A stretch of DNA of 49,316 nucleotides from Symbiodinium natans (GCA_905221605.1 CAJNDS010000939.1:1-49316), one strand, 5' to 3'; shown: positions 8,203 through 17,435, numbered from the stretch's first letter. Notes: generated from the letters alone by a model not told the origin. Numbers and translations: made by a program.

Positions 8203-8907
8203 ACAGATTCGGTTTCAACGTGCTCGATCATTCAATATCCTGCTGGAAGCTGGAGGACAAGACACCTGAGAATTCGAGCAGCCGGTGTCAGGTCTCTGGT
8301 GGACCGTGGTTATATGGTGATAGCGCATCTTCGCGGTGAGTATATGATCGCTGACCTGTTGACTAAGTTGATGAGTGGACAGGTGTACGCAAAGCAAAAG
8401 GCACTTTGGGGTCTCCGACTGTTGGTACAAGGGACTGACTTGAAAAAAGCCTCGCTTGCAATGGCGGTCATGATGGTGGCTGCATCTCTGCAGGGGATGG
8501 CAACTGGTGGCGAAGAAGTGTCCACGGCTGGATTCTTTTGCTCAGAAGAAGGGGTGTGCAAGGTCGCCAACACGTCTACGGTGATGGTTCTGGCTCAAGG
8601 TATTGAAATGGTTGTCAACAATTCAGACCTTGTTGCGTATTTGGTGGCAGCAATTATACTCTGGGAACTGGCATGGTGCCTCTTTCGACGGCTGTATAAA
8701 TGGCTGTGGATCAAGAAAGCGGTGGTTATTCCTGCGAGTGCCACTTTGTATACAACAGTGGGTGGGAACTGTATGCACGCAAGCAGTGACTGTGATGTTC
8801 TGCGATATTCACAGCCCAGGGCTAAGACGCTTTGTAAGCATTGCCTCAAGGATGGCTGGGTGGTGAATGCTGAGTTCCTTGGTGAGGAACGGGCCGCTGG
8901 AACGTGA
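8203..8907 (+). CDS. RNase H second part, membrane segment and Cys/His tail of the polyprotein
   Basis: This continues the previous frame after the TAG. TDSVSTC gives the third acidic residue, RTRHLRIRA matches the RTKHIDI-like motif of copia elements, and GEYMIADLLTK ends RNase H. Beyond that is an extension not found in classical copia. Counting residues from the ATG at 8299, it has a hydrophobic stretch (53-68), a strong transmembrane segment (about 110-129, LVAYLVAAIILWELAWCLF) followed by basic and aromatic residues, and a possible metal site H160-x4-C165-x13-C179-x2-C182. The function of the tail is unknown. The stop at 8905-8907 is the likely true end of the polyprotein. Confidence 0.75.
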   Translation, partial: TDSVSTCSIIQYPAGSWRTRHLRIRAAGVRSLVDRGYMVIAHLRGEYMIADLLTKLMSGQVYAKQKALWGLRLLVQGTDLKKASLAMAVMMVAASLQGMATGGEEVSTAGFFCSEEGVCKVANTSTVMVLAQGIEMVVNNSDLVAYLVAAIILWELAWCLFRRLYKWLWIKKAVVIPASATLYTTVGGNCMHASSDCDVLRYSQPRAKTLCKHCLKDGWVVNAEFLGEERAAGT

Positions 8908-9080
8908 ATTTTCCAAGTACGAGGTGAAGAAATCCTCAATGGTAAAGGATTCAGCCAATGAGCTGAAGGTTCGTCCTGGATGACGTTAAACCATAATGTG
9001 CATTTCAAGCAGCTGGCTGCTGCCTAAATGGCGGTTTTTGGCCAAAGATTTGCACCTCCAATGTGTCCTAGGAAATCCTA

Positions 9081-9092
9081 GGACAGGGGGAG
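9081..9092 (+). other. candidate polypurine tract
   Basis: The purine-rich ggacagggggag lies 175 bases after the polyprotein stop and directly before TGCGGAGC. Copia elements prime plus-strand DNA from such a tract just upstream of a 3' LTR that begins TG. Only the position and composition support this. Confidence 0.4.
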
Positions 9093-9325
9093 TGCGGAGC
9101 TGCAATTGGTATTGTAGAAAGGGGTTGGTATTGGAAGTTAAAGGGTCAATGAACCCGATAATCGTTGGCTCAAGCCATGACCAAAGCGGTCGAAGGTTTC
9201 GTAAAAAGTGTGCCCTTGGTTTGGGGTCTTGCTGTTCAGTTGTTGGTTGTTCCAGGGGTATTAAGGGGCTTCTGTTGGGGTTGACTGTTTTGTTCCCTGT
9301 CCTCCTTCGGTTGCCCCCCGTACCC
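9093..9325 (+). other. candidate start of 3' LTR (right end undefined)
   Basis: The stretch begins TG after the polypurine tract and has no coding potential like the upstream polyprotein. It stops being distinct where CCCTAAA repeats start near 9320. The 5' LTR is outside the window, so the length and the expected terminal CA cannot be checked, and the LTR may be truncated. A TTGGCTCAAG motif at 9165-9174 lies inside it. Confidence 0.3.
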
Positions 9326-9329
9326 TAAA

Positions 9330-9587
9330 CCCCCGGCCTGCGCGGACATGGCGCTGGAGGAATGCTCCTGGCGGCAGTCTTTCTGGGGCGTTGGGGTGTG
9401 CACGTTACGGTCCAAGGGTTGCAGGTCCCAAGGTCCTAGGCCAAGGTTCGCCCTGAACCCTACACCGTCCCCACTAAACAGCTCAAGATCATAAACCCTA
9501 AACCCTAGACCCTGTAGACCCTCCCTAAACCCTAAACCCTAAACCCTAAACCCTAAACCCTAAACCCTAAACCCTAGACCCTAAGAC
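9330..9587. other. junction of retroelement with telomere-like repeat mosaic
   Basis: After a GC-rich stretch of about 130 bases (9330-9460) that is open on both strands and not assignable, CCCTAAA repeats occupy 9484-9580, with a pure block at 9520-9570. No gene is recognised. Confidence 0.4.
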
Positions 9588-9629
9588 AGAGCCCTCTGCA
9601 CCTCGTTGGCGGACTCCCCCCTGGGCAGG
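9588..9629 (-). CDS. candidate exon (GESANEVQRAL)
   Basis: The minus strand reads GESANEVQRAL between a candidate acceptor (CAG at 9621-9623, or AAAG just before 9629) and a GT donor at 9587-9586 in GTCTTAGGG. CCCTAAA lies to the left and TTTAGGG to the right. It is the lowest-coordinate exon candidate, so it may be near the 3' end of the minus-strand gene. Confidence 0.3.
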
Positions 9630-10313
9630 CTTTAGGGTTTGGGTGGTGGGATTCCTGGATGGTAGGGGTTTAGGGTTTAGGGTTTAGGGTTTAGGGGGCT
9701 TCAGGGGATCCCAATTCTGCCTGAAGCCCCAAAGCCCTAAGCTTTGGTCGTGAACACTGCCATTCACAGATGTAGATACACATGTACATGTATGCAGCTA
9801 TATACAAAAATATATGTATATATATATATAGACAGACAGATAGACGAAAATAGATAGGGATATACGCGTTTGTTTGTTATGTGGATTCAAGAAGTCTTGT
9901 AGGCACGTACACACTTGATATATTCATCATATACAGATAGATAGATCCCAAGCAGTCCATCGAAAAAGCTCGCCTATATGCGATGCGATTCGCCCTCGTT
10001 CCCATGGATCCAGCAACGCACCGAACTCTACGATTCAAACCCCGAAACTCTATCCTCCAAACCTTCAGCCCTAAGCCCTAAGCCCCAAGCCCTAAACCCT
10101 AAACCCTAAACCTTATGCCCTAAACCCCAAACCCGCAGCCTCCAGCCATGTCAAAGCAAGATGTCGCCACCCCCCCCCACGCCCTCCTTGGCAGCCTCAT
10201 CATTCTACACCCACCACGAACCCTCAACCTTAATCCGACACCAAAACCCTAAACTCTAAACTCCAAATCCTAAACTCTAACCCTCAACCCTAAACCCTAA
10301 TTAAACCCTAAAC
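9630..10313. other. intron-like interval: telomere arrays, AT microsatellite
   Basis: TTTAGGG repeats occur at 9630-9695 and degenerate CCCTAAA blocks at 10075-10130 and 10240-10320. Between them are an 11-bp inverted repeat (9697-9707 with 9723-9733), a TATA/GATA microsatellite near 9800-9850, and a poly-C run at 10170. No convincing coding sequence is seen. Confidence 0.5.
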
Positions 10314-10446
10314 CCTGCATAACCCTACATAACACAAATCTTCATAGCCCACCCAGTTCCGGCTTCGCCTCCGGCGTTTCTCCTCCTCCACAGCCTGCGC
10401 GCGGATGTCGTCCAGGGCCCTGATGCGGGCCTCCCAGGCAGCTTGG
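10314..10446 (-). CDS. candidate exon, coiled-coil-like (Arg/Glu/Ala-rich)
   Basis: The minus strand reads AAWEARIRALDDIRAQAVEE followed by EKRRRRSRNW and stays open to the start of the telomere array, giving a donor of GTTTAGGG at 10313. The acceptor is TTCAG at 10447-10449, or GAG at 10457. The heptad-like pattern suggests an alpha-helical coiled coil. The opposite strand is also open but gives a low-complexity Ser/Ala/Arg peptide. Confidence 0.45.
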
Positions 10447-10724
10447 CTGAAGCAGGCTCAGCAGGTTTAGAGTTTAGGGTTTAGGGTTTAGGGTTTAGGG
10501 CTTAGGGCTTAGGGTTTAGGCCGGTTTAGGGTTTAGGGCCGTTTAGGGTGTAGGGCTGCTTAGGGCTTAGTGCCAGAACTTTCTGAGGGCCATGTGGCAT
10601 CTTGGGCTCAGAAGCCCAGAACACCTGAAGGGGCAAACCCCTAAACCCCAAGCCCTGAAGCCCTGAGCCCTGAACCCTGAACCCTAAACCCCAAACCCTA
10701 AACCCTAAACCCGAAACCCTAAAC

Positions 10725-10755
10725 CCTTTGAGCCCTGGAAGCTTACTTCCCAATC
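10725..10755 (-). CDS. candidate small exon
   Basis: A 31-base island reads DWEVSFQGSK on the minus strand, between GTAG at 10756-10757 and a GTTTAGGG donor at 10724. Its short length makes it weak on its own. Confidence 0.2.
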
Positions 10756-10975
10756 CTACATCAGGAGGTTTGGGGTTTGAATGCTAAGCCCCGAACTACC
10801 AGGCTGGCCTGATAGACCTTCTAAGCCTTAAACAGGCCCTTTGTGGGATGGTCTGTTGGGATTGCCCCTGACCCAGTTGAAAGATCCTGAGGGGCCAAAT
10901 GAACCCTAAAATTGGGATCACAGTTCTCTATACTACTACAACCCTGATTTTTTTCATGAACCCTAAACCCTAAAC

Positions 10976-11084
10976 ATGTTAATCAAGATTGACCGCATCA
11001 CGTCCAAAGCGTACATACCCTCCAGGCATGCATCACCAGGGACCCAACTCCGCTGTCGCCATTGTGATGGCTTGGGGCTGGGCT
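10976..11084 (-). CDS. candidate exon
   Basis: The minus strand reads WVPGDACLEGMYALDVMRSI and is open for 36 codons from CTTCAG at 11085-11090 to a donor GTTTAGGG at 10975. An alternative frame could use the consensus-like donor GTATGT at 11018. Function is unknown. Confidence 0.35.
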
Positions 11085-11230
11085 CTGAAGTTGATGTCAG
11101 GGTTTGGGGTTTAGGGTTTAGGGTTTAGGGTTTAGGGTTCAGCCATGCGAGGCAAGGCTCCCATTTGGTCAGCAAGCGCAGTTTGCGGCATGGTTCAAAG
11201 CGGGCGAGGAGATTTCCTCGACCACTCTAC

Positions 11231-11358
11231 CGATGCCAAAATGCATTGCGATGCAACATGTCCTTGCGTCGTTGAAAGGTTCTTGCGATAACAAGAAGAA
11301 CATCATCAAGCTGGCTTCTCGGGAGCTGATTGACGTCATAAACTCCCATCTCTCTGCT
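11231..11358 (-). CDS. candidate exon, strand ambiguous
   Basis: On the minus strand, CACCAG/AGCAG begins a frame containing LDDVLLVIARTFQRRKDMLH, and GTAGAG at 11230 can serve as donor. On the plus strand the same island (about 11145-11363) is open for more than 70 codons with AMQHVLASLKGSCDNKKNII, ending at a GTGAGG donor. One strand is coding at most. The minus choice follows the dioxygenase gene. Confidence 0.3.
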
Positions 11359-11413
11359 CTGGTGAGGGCGAGAAGAACCCTAAACCCTAAACCCTATACC
11401 CTAAACCCTAAAC

Positions 11414-11527
11414 CCCCTTTTTCTAGGGTTCATTTCATCCTTAAGAGGATGGGCCTCCTCCTCATCGCGCATCTGCTTCTCCGCCTCCTCTCTTGCGACC
11501 TCCTCGGCCTGGCGTCCCACAATAGCT
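11414..11527 (-). CDS. candidate exon, coiled-coil-like
   Basis: The minus strand reads AEEVAREEAEKQMRDEEEAH within a 37-codon open frame. The acceptor is the AG directly after CCCTAAG at 11528-11529, and the donor is the GT of GTTTAGGG at 11413-11412. Both exon edges therefore abut telomere-like arrays. The Glu/Ala/Arg composition predicts a coiled coil. Confidence 0.5.
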
Positions 11528-11529
11528 CT

Positions 11530-11615
11530 TAGGGTTTAGGGTTTAGGGTTTAGGGTTTAGGGTTTAGGGTTTAGGGTTTAGGGTTTAGGGTTTACCCTAA
11601 ACCCTAAACCCTAAA
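11530..11615. repeat. telomere-like array with head-to-head inversion
   Basis: About nine TTTAGGG units (11528-11590) switch at about 11594 into CCCTAAA units, leaving a near-palindromic TTTAGGG-TTTA-CCCTAAA junction. Confidence 0.85.
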
Positions 11616-12786
11616 ATGTAAGCCCTTTAGAAAGGGGAAAAGAGCCTTGCGGGGATATCACCTGCAGGACAGGAGTGGTCGAGGGTTTCCTTTCAGAGTT
11701 CCTCACAACGTCCTTATATATATATATATATAATTATATATATATAATTATATATATATAATTGTATATATACATAATTTTACATATGTGTAGATATGTG
11801 TATATTTATAACAGGTGCAGGGCCCTAATCCTGCTTGTTCTTGTAGTAGGGAATGAAGGAATGAGGTAACCTATCTAATCCCGCTTAAAGGGTATATATG
11901 AGGGGATGTACCTGCAGTCCCTACTAAGAACCAGGGGGTGCCTCTTTAGTTCCCTAGATGAAACTTGAGCCACAGAACGTGTGGCGGACGGGGGAAGGCG
12001 ATTCCTACAATTTTACAAGGTTTAGGGGTCTAGGGTATAGGGTTTAGGGCAGGTTCGCGGTTCTTACAGGGGCCTAGGGTTCTTATAGGGTTTAGGGATT
12101 TAGGGTTGTTGTGGTTCACAGGTTTGTAGGGGTTTGGCTGGGTTTGTGTGTAGGCAACTTCGACTCTTTAAGCATCTCACTTAAAACCAGTGAGTCCTGA
12201 ATCTTGCAACCCTGATATGAAACAGGGTAAGGTTTAGGGTTTAGGGTTTAGGGTTTGTAAGGTTTAGGGTTTAGGGTTTAGGGTTGAGGGCTGTTATTGG
12301 TGAGTATGTAGAGGGTTCCTGATTGATCTTGGTGAGTGGCCGTTAGTAAGTGCGCTTTTGGGATACAATCAATAGACTCTACTTCGTAGAGGCTACTTCC
12401 GACAATAGGGGGGGGGGGGGGGGTGGGGTGCTCCGAAATGTGATCGACACGCCCCTAAAAAGGGGCCGCCCAAAAAAGGGTACCACAAATTTGGGTGAAC
12501 CCCCCCCCCCCCCAATATTCGGTCGCACTCCAGATCAAGATCCCACTTGGGAGCGTTTAAGCCCGCCTAAACATTGAACCCTAAATCCGGTAAACCCTAA
12601 ACCCTTATTCCCTAAATACCTACTGAAGAACACAAAACCACTGTTTTGTAGGTTCTAAGTATAAACCCCCTTATCGAATTCTTAGGAACCCTACGGGTTC
12701 CTATGGCAGGGTTTATGTAACCCTATACCCTAAACCCTAAACCCTAAACCCTGAGCCCTAAACCCTAAACCGTAAACCCTAAAGAC
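11616..12786. other. intron-like interval with AT repeats, MITE-like elements and homopolymers
   Basis: It contains (TA)n at 11715-11770, an inverted-repeat element at 11831-11934, TTTAGGG blocks at 12018-12110 and 12228-12290, a G17 run at 12409, a C15 run at 12499, and CCCTAAA at 12725-12783. Short minus-strand open stretches (11620-11700, 11950-11995) are too weak to call. Confidence 0.5.
11831..11934. repeat. MITE-like element, family A (GTTCTTAGTAGGGA ends)
   Basis: Its imperfect terminal inverted repeats (ctgcttgttcttgtagtagg and the complement of tccctactaagaaccag) match the ends of the element at 24682-24778. Confidence 0.5.
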
Positions 12787-12841
12787 CCGAAGTTGTGAGA
12801 CACTCTCCTACTTGATCCCGGGTTCCCGATCTGAGTAGGAG
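12787..12841 (-). CDS. candidate exon
   Basis: The minus strand reads SGTRDQVGECLTTS between GCGAG at 12842-12846 and a GT donor at 12786 (GTCTTTAGGG). It lies between CCCTAAA (left) and TTTAGGG (right). Confidence 0.25.
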
Positions 12842-13249
12842 CTCGCGGGCCCAGATACGGTTTAGGGCCGTTCAGAGTTTAGGGTTTAGGGTTTAGGGTT
12901 TAGGGTAGGATCCCCTGATAATCGGGACCCCAATAAGGTACCCCTAACATCGTAAACCCCCTTATTTGTTTTAGAAGGAAACCGAAACCGCTAAGGGTTT
13001 GGGGTTTGCAGGGTTCAACAAAGGAAACATGGTAACACTGGTGACGCTGGGGCCGTAGACTGAGGCTTATAGCCTTGAACCCTAAACCCTAAACCCTAAA
13101 CCCCAAACCCTAAACCCTAAACCCTAAACTCTAAACCCTAAACCCCAACCCCTAGGCCCTAAGCCCTAAACCCTAAATCCTAAACCCTAAACCCTAAACC
13201 CCAAACCCCAAACCCTAATCTGAAACCCCAAAACGGAACAAGTAAGGAC

Positions 13250-13333
13250 CCTGTTGGCCACCTCGGCCGCAAGCCGCTGTTGCTCGCGAGCCTCGTGCGG
13301 GTTCGGGCTCGCGGGGCACAGCCCGCCGATACC
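13250..13333 (-). CDS. candidate exon, coiled-coil-like
   Basis: Exactly 28 codons lie between CTTCAG (13334-13339) and a GT donor at 13249 (AACAGG/GTCCTT). The reading starts GIGGLCPASPNPHEAREQQR and ends with LAAEVANR, phase 0 at both ends. The second half is helix-forming like the neighbouring Glu/Ala/Gln-rich islands. Confidence 0.45.
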
Positions 13334-14384
13334 CTGAAGCCCTAAAAAACCCTAAACCCTCAACCCTAAACCGTAAACCCTAAACCCTAACCCGAAACCC
13401 TGAACCTTTACACCCTCAACATCGAAACCTTCAAGACCTAAAACCTGGACACCCTGAGACAACCCCGACACCCTAAAACCAAAGTTGGTTCAAAACCTCT
13501 AAACCCTACAACCCCGACAACGCTGAAACCCCTAAATACATGCCCGGAAGCCCTAATCATGAAACATCTAAGCCCTAAAACCCGCAAAAAAGTATCTAAA
13601 CCTAAACCCTAAACCCTAAACCCTAAGCCACAAAAAAAAAACAACAACAAAAAAAAACTAAACTCCAACACCCTGAAGCCCAAAAACTCGCCCATGCCCT
13701 CAGCCCTGAGCCCGCAAACCCTAAAACCCGAACCCTACCTTTTTAGGGTTTAGGGTTTAGGGCTTAGGGTTTAGGGTTTAGGGCTTAGGGTTTAGGGCTT
13801 AGGGTTTAGTGTTTAGGGTACCTAAGTCCTACCTATTTTTTTGTGGGTTACCTAGAATTCTATAAGGAGGTTGTTATAAGAGGAACCTACCAGAAAGTAG
13901 GTTTTGGGTTCTTCAGGCAGACCCTAAAACTTCTAGAGCCCCAAAAGCCCTACCAAAACCCGAATTTGCTAAACCTCTAAACCCTGAAGCCCGCTAAACC
14001 CTACACCCTCAAACCAGAAACCCAATAGCCCAGAAACCCGAAACCCCTAACCCCAAAATGCCGAAACCCCAAGACCCAGAAACCCGAAATCCAAATACGC
14101 AGAAACCCCCTAAACCCCAGAAGCCTGGCAGCCCCACACCCTAAAACTCAGAAACGCTAAAACCCCAAAACCCAGAACCCTAAATTCCAAATACCTAAAA
14201 TCCCGAAACCCCAACACCCAGAAACGCTGAGTCCAAATACCCAGAAACCGAAACCCCACAAATCCCTTAACCCTAGCCCTAAATCCCAAACTTCCCCCAA
14301 CACCCCGAAACCCTAAAACCCTGAAACCCTGAAACCCTGAAACCCTGAAACCCTAAACCGCGAAACCCTACAACCCTGAAAAAC
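13334..14384. repeat. degenerate CCCTAAA-derived tract and TTTAGGG array
   Basis: Most of this kilobase is variants of the CCCTAAA unit (CCCTGAA, CCCGAAA, CCCCAAA, single-base drift). A TTTAGGG/CTTAGGG array sits at 13740-13818, and an AGAATTC-containing inverted-repeat fragment at 13845-13915. No coding island is seen. Confidence 0.6.
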
Positions 14385-14500
14385 CCGAAAATCAGCTTGG
14401 GAGCTGCTTGCTCGCGCTCGATCCTCTCGACCTCCTGTTGTTCTTTTGTTTTCTCGTCCCGCTCTCCAGGAGAGAGGCTCTGGCATTTCTTGTTTTGCAA
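14385..14500 (-). CDS. candidate exon, coiled-coil-like
   Basis: The minus strand reads ERDEKTKEQQEVERIEREQA in a 38-codon open frame from TGCAAG (14501) to a GT donor at 14384-14383 (CGG/GTTTTTC). It is strongly charged and helix-forming. Confidence 0.5.
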
Positions 14501-15196
14501 CTTGCAGAGGTCTAGGGCTTCCTCATGGTAGAAACCGTGGCTTAGAATGGGCTTAGGGTTTAGGGCTCAGGGTTTGGGGTTAAGGGCTTAGGGTTTATGT
14601 CGGGGGGGAGGGGGGGGTGGGCCTCAAGTCTCCTCCTAGCATCTGACACCATGGGTTGAACACATTTGGCGAAGATGTTCTGCGCTCCGCTGCCTTTGCC
14701 TTCGTGAACCTAACACAAGGGGCCTTAATCATAATACGTGTTTGTTTTTTTGAATGGCTGTTTGTTGCTTTTTTTGTTTTGCCTGTTTTTTTTTTTTTTT
14801 TTTCGGGGGGGGGGGGGTTATGTAGGGACCACGCGGGAAGACTGTTCCTAGTTACTCCGACCCCTGCATTTCGTAGGGCCAGGTCATTCTCATCATGGCT
14901 CTTGCCTGGGCCATGAAATCCTGGTCCTTAGTAGGAACTGGGGGAGTATAGGGCCCTATACATACCCTTTAAGGGATTATAGGGTACCCTTAAACCCGAA
15001 ACCCGAAACCCTAAACCCTAAAGAACAATCACCCCTCAGTTCCCTAAACCCTAAGCTCTCAACCCTCCCCCCCAAAAAAGAAGCACCACACCCCCTGTAA
15101 CCCCACCCAGAAAGACCCAAGCCAGATGAGATCCCAACCCTAAACCCTATAAACCCTAAACCCTAAACCCTAAACCCTAAACCCTAAACCCTAAAC
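14501..15196. other. intron-like interval with T/G homopolymers and telomere arrays
   Basis: TTTAGGG variants occur at 14547-14597, a T19 then G13 tract at 14787-14818, a fragment of MITE family A near 14920, and CCCTAAA blocks at 14990-15020 and 15140-15196. An 86-codon plus-strand open frame (14656-14916) runs through the homopolymers and is not credible. Confidence 0.5.
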
Positions 15197-15251
15197 CCCC
15201 ACCCAGATGAGATCCTAGCCCGGATGCTTGAAGGCACCTGGGTCACGGAAA
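15197..15251 (-). CDS. candidate exon
   Basis: SVTQVPSSIRARISSGWG is read from TATAAG (15252) to a GTTTAGGG donor at 15196. CCCTAAA borders the left side and degenerate TTTAGGG the right. Confidence 0.35.
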
Positions 15252-15413
15252 CTTATACAGGTGAACCGGTGGGTTTCGGGTTCAGGGTTGAGGGTTGAGG
15301 GAAGGCCCTCGGTTTCGGGTTTAGGGATTGGGGTTTGGGGCTTGGGGTTTGGGGTTTAGGGTTTAGTGTCCTAAACCCTCAACCCTACAACCCTACAAGC
15401 CTAAACCCTAAAC

Positions 15414-15474
15414 CCTATACACATCACATCTATAGGTGCCTGCAGTGCATGGCACGGTGCACACGCCTCTTTCG
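15414..15474 (-). CDS. candidate Cys-rich exon
   Basis: ERGVCTVPCTAGTYRCDVYR is read on the minus strand up to a GTTTAGGG donor at 15413. The acceptor could be GGAG at 15475 or AAAG at 15469. The upstream frame is open further, into the array. Confidence 0.35.
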
Positions 15475-15583
15475 CTCCGGACGCGCCGAAGGGGAGTCCG
15501 TTTCGGGTTTAGGGTTTAGGGTTTAGGGTTTAGGGTTTAGGGTTTAGGGTTGAGAGTTTAATTAGGGTTTAGGGTTTAGGGTT

Positions 15584-15694
15584 GGCCTTGAGGACCCAAT
15601 GAAGCCTAAGATTGGGATCATAGACCCTATACTACCAGAATCCCGGGTATATGAACCATAAGCCTTTAGAGTGTATCTGGTCCTTAAGGTTAGG
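15584..15694. repeat. MITE-like element, family E (CCTTGAGGACC ends)
   Basis: The ends ccttgaggacccaatgaa and the complement of tatctggtccttaagg form an imperfect inverted repeat. The interior shares GATCATA-CCCTATACTA with copies near 10890, 28300 and 47300. Confidence 0.55.
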
Positions 15695-15880
15695 CTGCTA
15701 GACCCTAAGCACTTAAACCTGAGCCTTTCAAGCCCCAAACCCAAAGACCCTGCTCCCATTTAGTATAGGGTATATGATCCCAGTCTTCGGGTTCATGTGG
15801 TTCCAAGACGCTAAGCCCTAAACCCCTCAACCAAAGGCCCTTGGCCCCAAGAAGCCCGTGGGCATCCTACTAGAGGACAC

Positions 15881-16003
15881 CGCATTTCGATGTCATGGCT
15901 TCACCCAGCTGCCGCTTCACTGAGCCATGGTGCTGGGCAGGAAAGCCTTCGTTCGCCAAGGCACCCATGAAGTCCCCAAGAGCACGCTTGATGCGGGTAA
16001 ACC
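15881..16003 (-). CDS. candidate exon, well-supported open frame
   Basis: The minus strand reads RIKRALGDFMGALANEGFPA and continues QHHGSVKRQLGEAMTSKC, 40 codons without a stop. The acceptor is GGTTCAG at 16004-16006 right after CCCTAAA-type sequence, and the donor is GT at 15880 (TGCG/GTGTCC). Composition is typical of a globular, partly helical protein. No family is recognised. Confidence 0.5.
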
Positions 16004-16023
16004 CTGAACCCTAAACCCTTAAC

Positions 16024-16062
16024 CCTGACCCCTGAACACGAAACTGTGTCCCCACGCTTGGG
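16024..16062 (-). CDS. candidate small exon
   Basis: Thirteen codons (PKRGDTVSCSGVR) lie between CCTCCAG (16063) and a GT donor at 16023 (GTTAAGGG), in phase 0 at both ends. Confidence 0.3.
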
Positions 16063-16162
16063 CTGGAGGGTTATAGGGTTTAGGGGTTTAGGGTTTAGAG
16101 GTTTAGGGGGTTTAGGGTTTAGGGTTTGGGGTTTAGGGTTTAGGGGTTTAGTGCTTCATAAG

Positions 16163-16264
16163 GTTTGAAAGGCAGCAACGCCCTCGATGAACCAAGGTGC
16201 CATGGGCTTCAACGAAGGCTCCGATCGACTCCTTTTCGGGGCGACAGAGACGGTGTTTGACTTG
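16163..16264 (-). CDS. candidate coding island, strand ambiguous
   Basis: The minus strand reads VKHRLCRPEKESIGAFVEAH. The plus strand reads ATPSMNQGAMGFNEGSDRLL in the same island. It lies between a TTTAGGG block (16074-16155) and a MITE-like element. Exon ends are not defined. Confidence 0.25.
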
Positions 16265-16440
16265 GGGTTTCTAAAAGGGCCACATGAACCCCAAACGGTT
16301 TCAAATGAACCCTAAACGGGTTTAGGGTTTAGAGTTTAGGGTTTAAGGTTCTGAATTTACAGGGTCTAGGGTATACCCTAATATGGATTCTAGTAGTATA
16401 GTCCTGATCCCAATTTTTGGGTTCATTTGGCCGCCAAGGT
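16265..16440. repeat. MITE-like element, family E, with a telomere array inside
   Basis: Left ends of family E (ggccacatgaacccc, then tttcaaatgaaccctaaac) are followed by a TTTAGGG array at 16319-16350. The right end (ttttgggttcatttggcc) closes near 16435. The telomere array begins exactly at the CCCTAAA motif of the inverted repeat. Confidence 0.5.
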
Positions 16441-16784
16441 TGGCCCCAGCCCTTAACGCCAAACAAAGGCCCAAACTCAACAGGATTCAGGATTTGGGGT
16501 TAGGGTTTAGGGTTCAGGATTTGGGGATTTAGGTCTTCTGAAGCCCCTTGTGCGAAGCCTTTCACACGGGACCCGCTTGCCCTAGTGATCCTTGAATCCT
16601 GAACCCTAAATCCCTTAAGGGTCAAATGAACCCTAAAAGGGTTTAGGGTTTAGGGCTCATATACCTTAACAAGGGTTATGGTAGTGTGGGACATATGACA
16701 CCCCATACGGCCTGTAGGCGCTAATCCATGACCTGAAGGGCTCTTATCTGGGGCTTCGCGCCTTTTATCTCCCTACACATATAA

Positions 16785-16845
16785 ACCCTAAACCCTAAAC
16801 CCTAAACCCTAAACCCTAAACCCTAAACCCTAAACCCTAAACCCC
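16785..16845. repeat. CCCTAAA array
   Basis: About eight perfect CCCTAAA units, flanked on the right by an inverted-repeat element fragment (16860-16945) related to the one at 20044. Confidence 0.9.
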
Positions 16846-17256
16846 TTTATGGTATACAGGGGCACCTCTCAAAATTATGTTTGGGTACCTAAACATAGGG
16901 GCCGCCCTATAATAGTAACCTCAAAAGAGACCCTAATCTAGAGAATCCCCCCACATGGGGATACAGGGTACCTAAGTCCCTAACTCCGTGCTAAGACGCA
17001 CTAAACGACACGCCGAAGAGTTTTAGGGCTTGGGGCTCAATTTTAGGTTTTGGGGGTCCCCCCCTAAAGCCTAATTCCTAAACCCTCGAAACCCCAAACC
17101 CCCAAACCCCTAAACCCCCAAACGCCTAAACCCCGAAACCCCTAAACCCTAAACTAACCCTACCCTAACCACCCACCCCCCACCCCGGGCCTTCTGGCTT
17201 TGGCCTTCCCCTGGTGCCCAGCGCAGTGCCAGTTCGCGCCCGTCCGGGTGGCTCAC

Positions 17257-17287
17257 CTGGCGCAGAGTCGCTTGACAAGCACCTATG
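17257..17287 (-). CDS. candidate small exon with consensus donor
   Basis: IGACQATLRQ is read between CTAG (17288) and CAG/GTGAGC (donor GT at 17256), a textbook donor. The same frame stays open into the GC-rich stretch to about 17165. Confidence 0.25.
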
Positions 17288-17324
17288 CTAGATCCAAGAT
17301 TAGGGCGTAGGGTTGAGGGGAAGA

Positions 17325-17435
17325 GTAACCTAGGAATAACAAGGCCCCGGGGGTGCTTAAAGAGCTTAGAGGGAAACCTAAACCTTTCAAACACAAAGGG
17401 AAAAAGGGACTGCTCTGGGTCCGAGTATGCAACAT
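17325..17435. repeat. MITE-like element, family G (TAACCTAGGA / ACTCTGGGTCC)
   Basis: gagtaacctaggaataac on the left and ctgctctgggtccgagta on the right recur around 21895, 29690 and 37205. Confidence 0.4.

Larger units (their letters stand above)
1..9330 (+). mobile_element. Ty1/copia-like LTR retrotransposon, 5' end outside window, decayed
   Basis: The domain order gag, protease, integrase, reverse transcriptase, RNase H is that of Ty1/copia elements, because integrase precedes reverse transcriptase. The gag frame is already open at base 2, so the 5' LTR and gag start lie upstream. The coding frame shifts near 460-490, 3660, 5170 and 7815, and an in-frame TAG sits at 8200-8202, so this copy cannot make an intact polyprotein by standard decoding. 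Two accessory enzyme-like domains (methyltransferase-like and dioxygenase-like) are inserted in the polyprotein. The right end is uncertain: telomere-like repeats begin near 9320 and no second LTR is available for comparison. The element runs opposite to the split gene in the rest of the window. Confidence 0.9.

Noticed and set aside
8299-8907. Independent small membrane protein gene starting at the ATG at 8299
   Set aside because: The ATG is inside the RNase H domain, whose frame continues unbroken from 8203; it is the tail of the polyprotein.
14656-14916. 86-codon plus-strand open frame
   Set aside because: It crosses T19 and G13 homopolymers and a repeat fragment; no protein-like composition.
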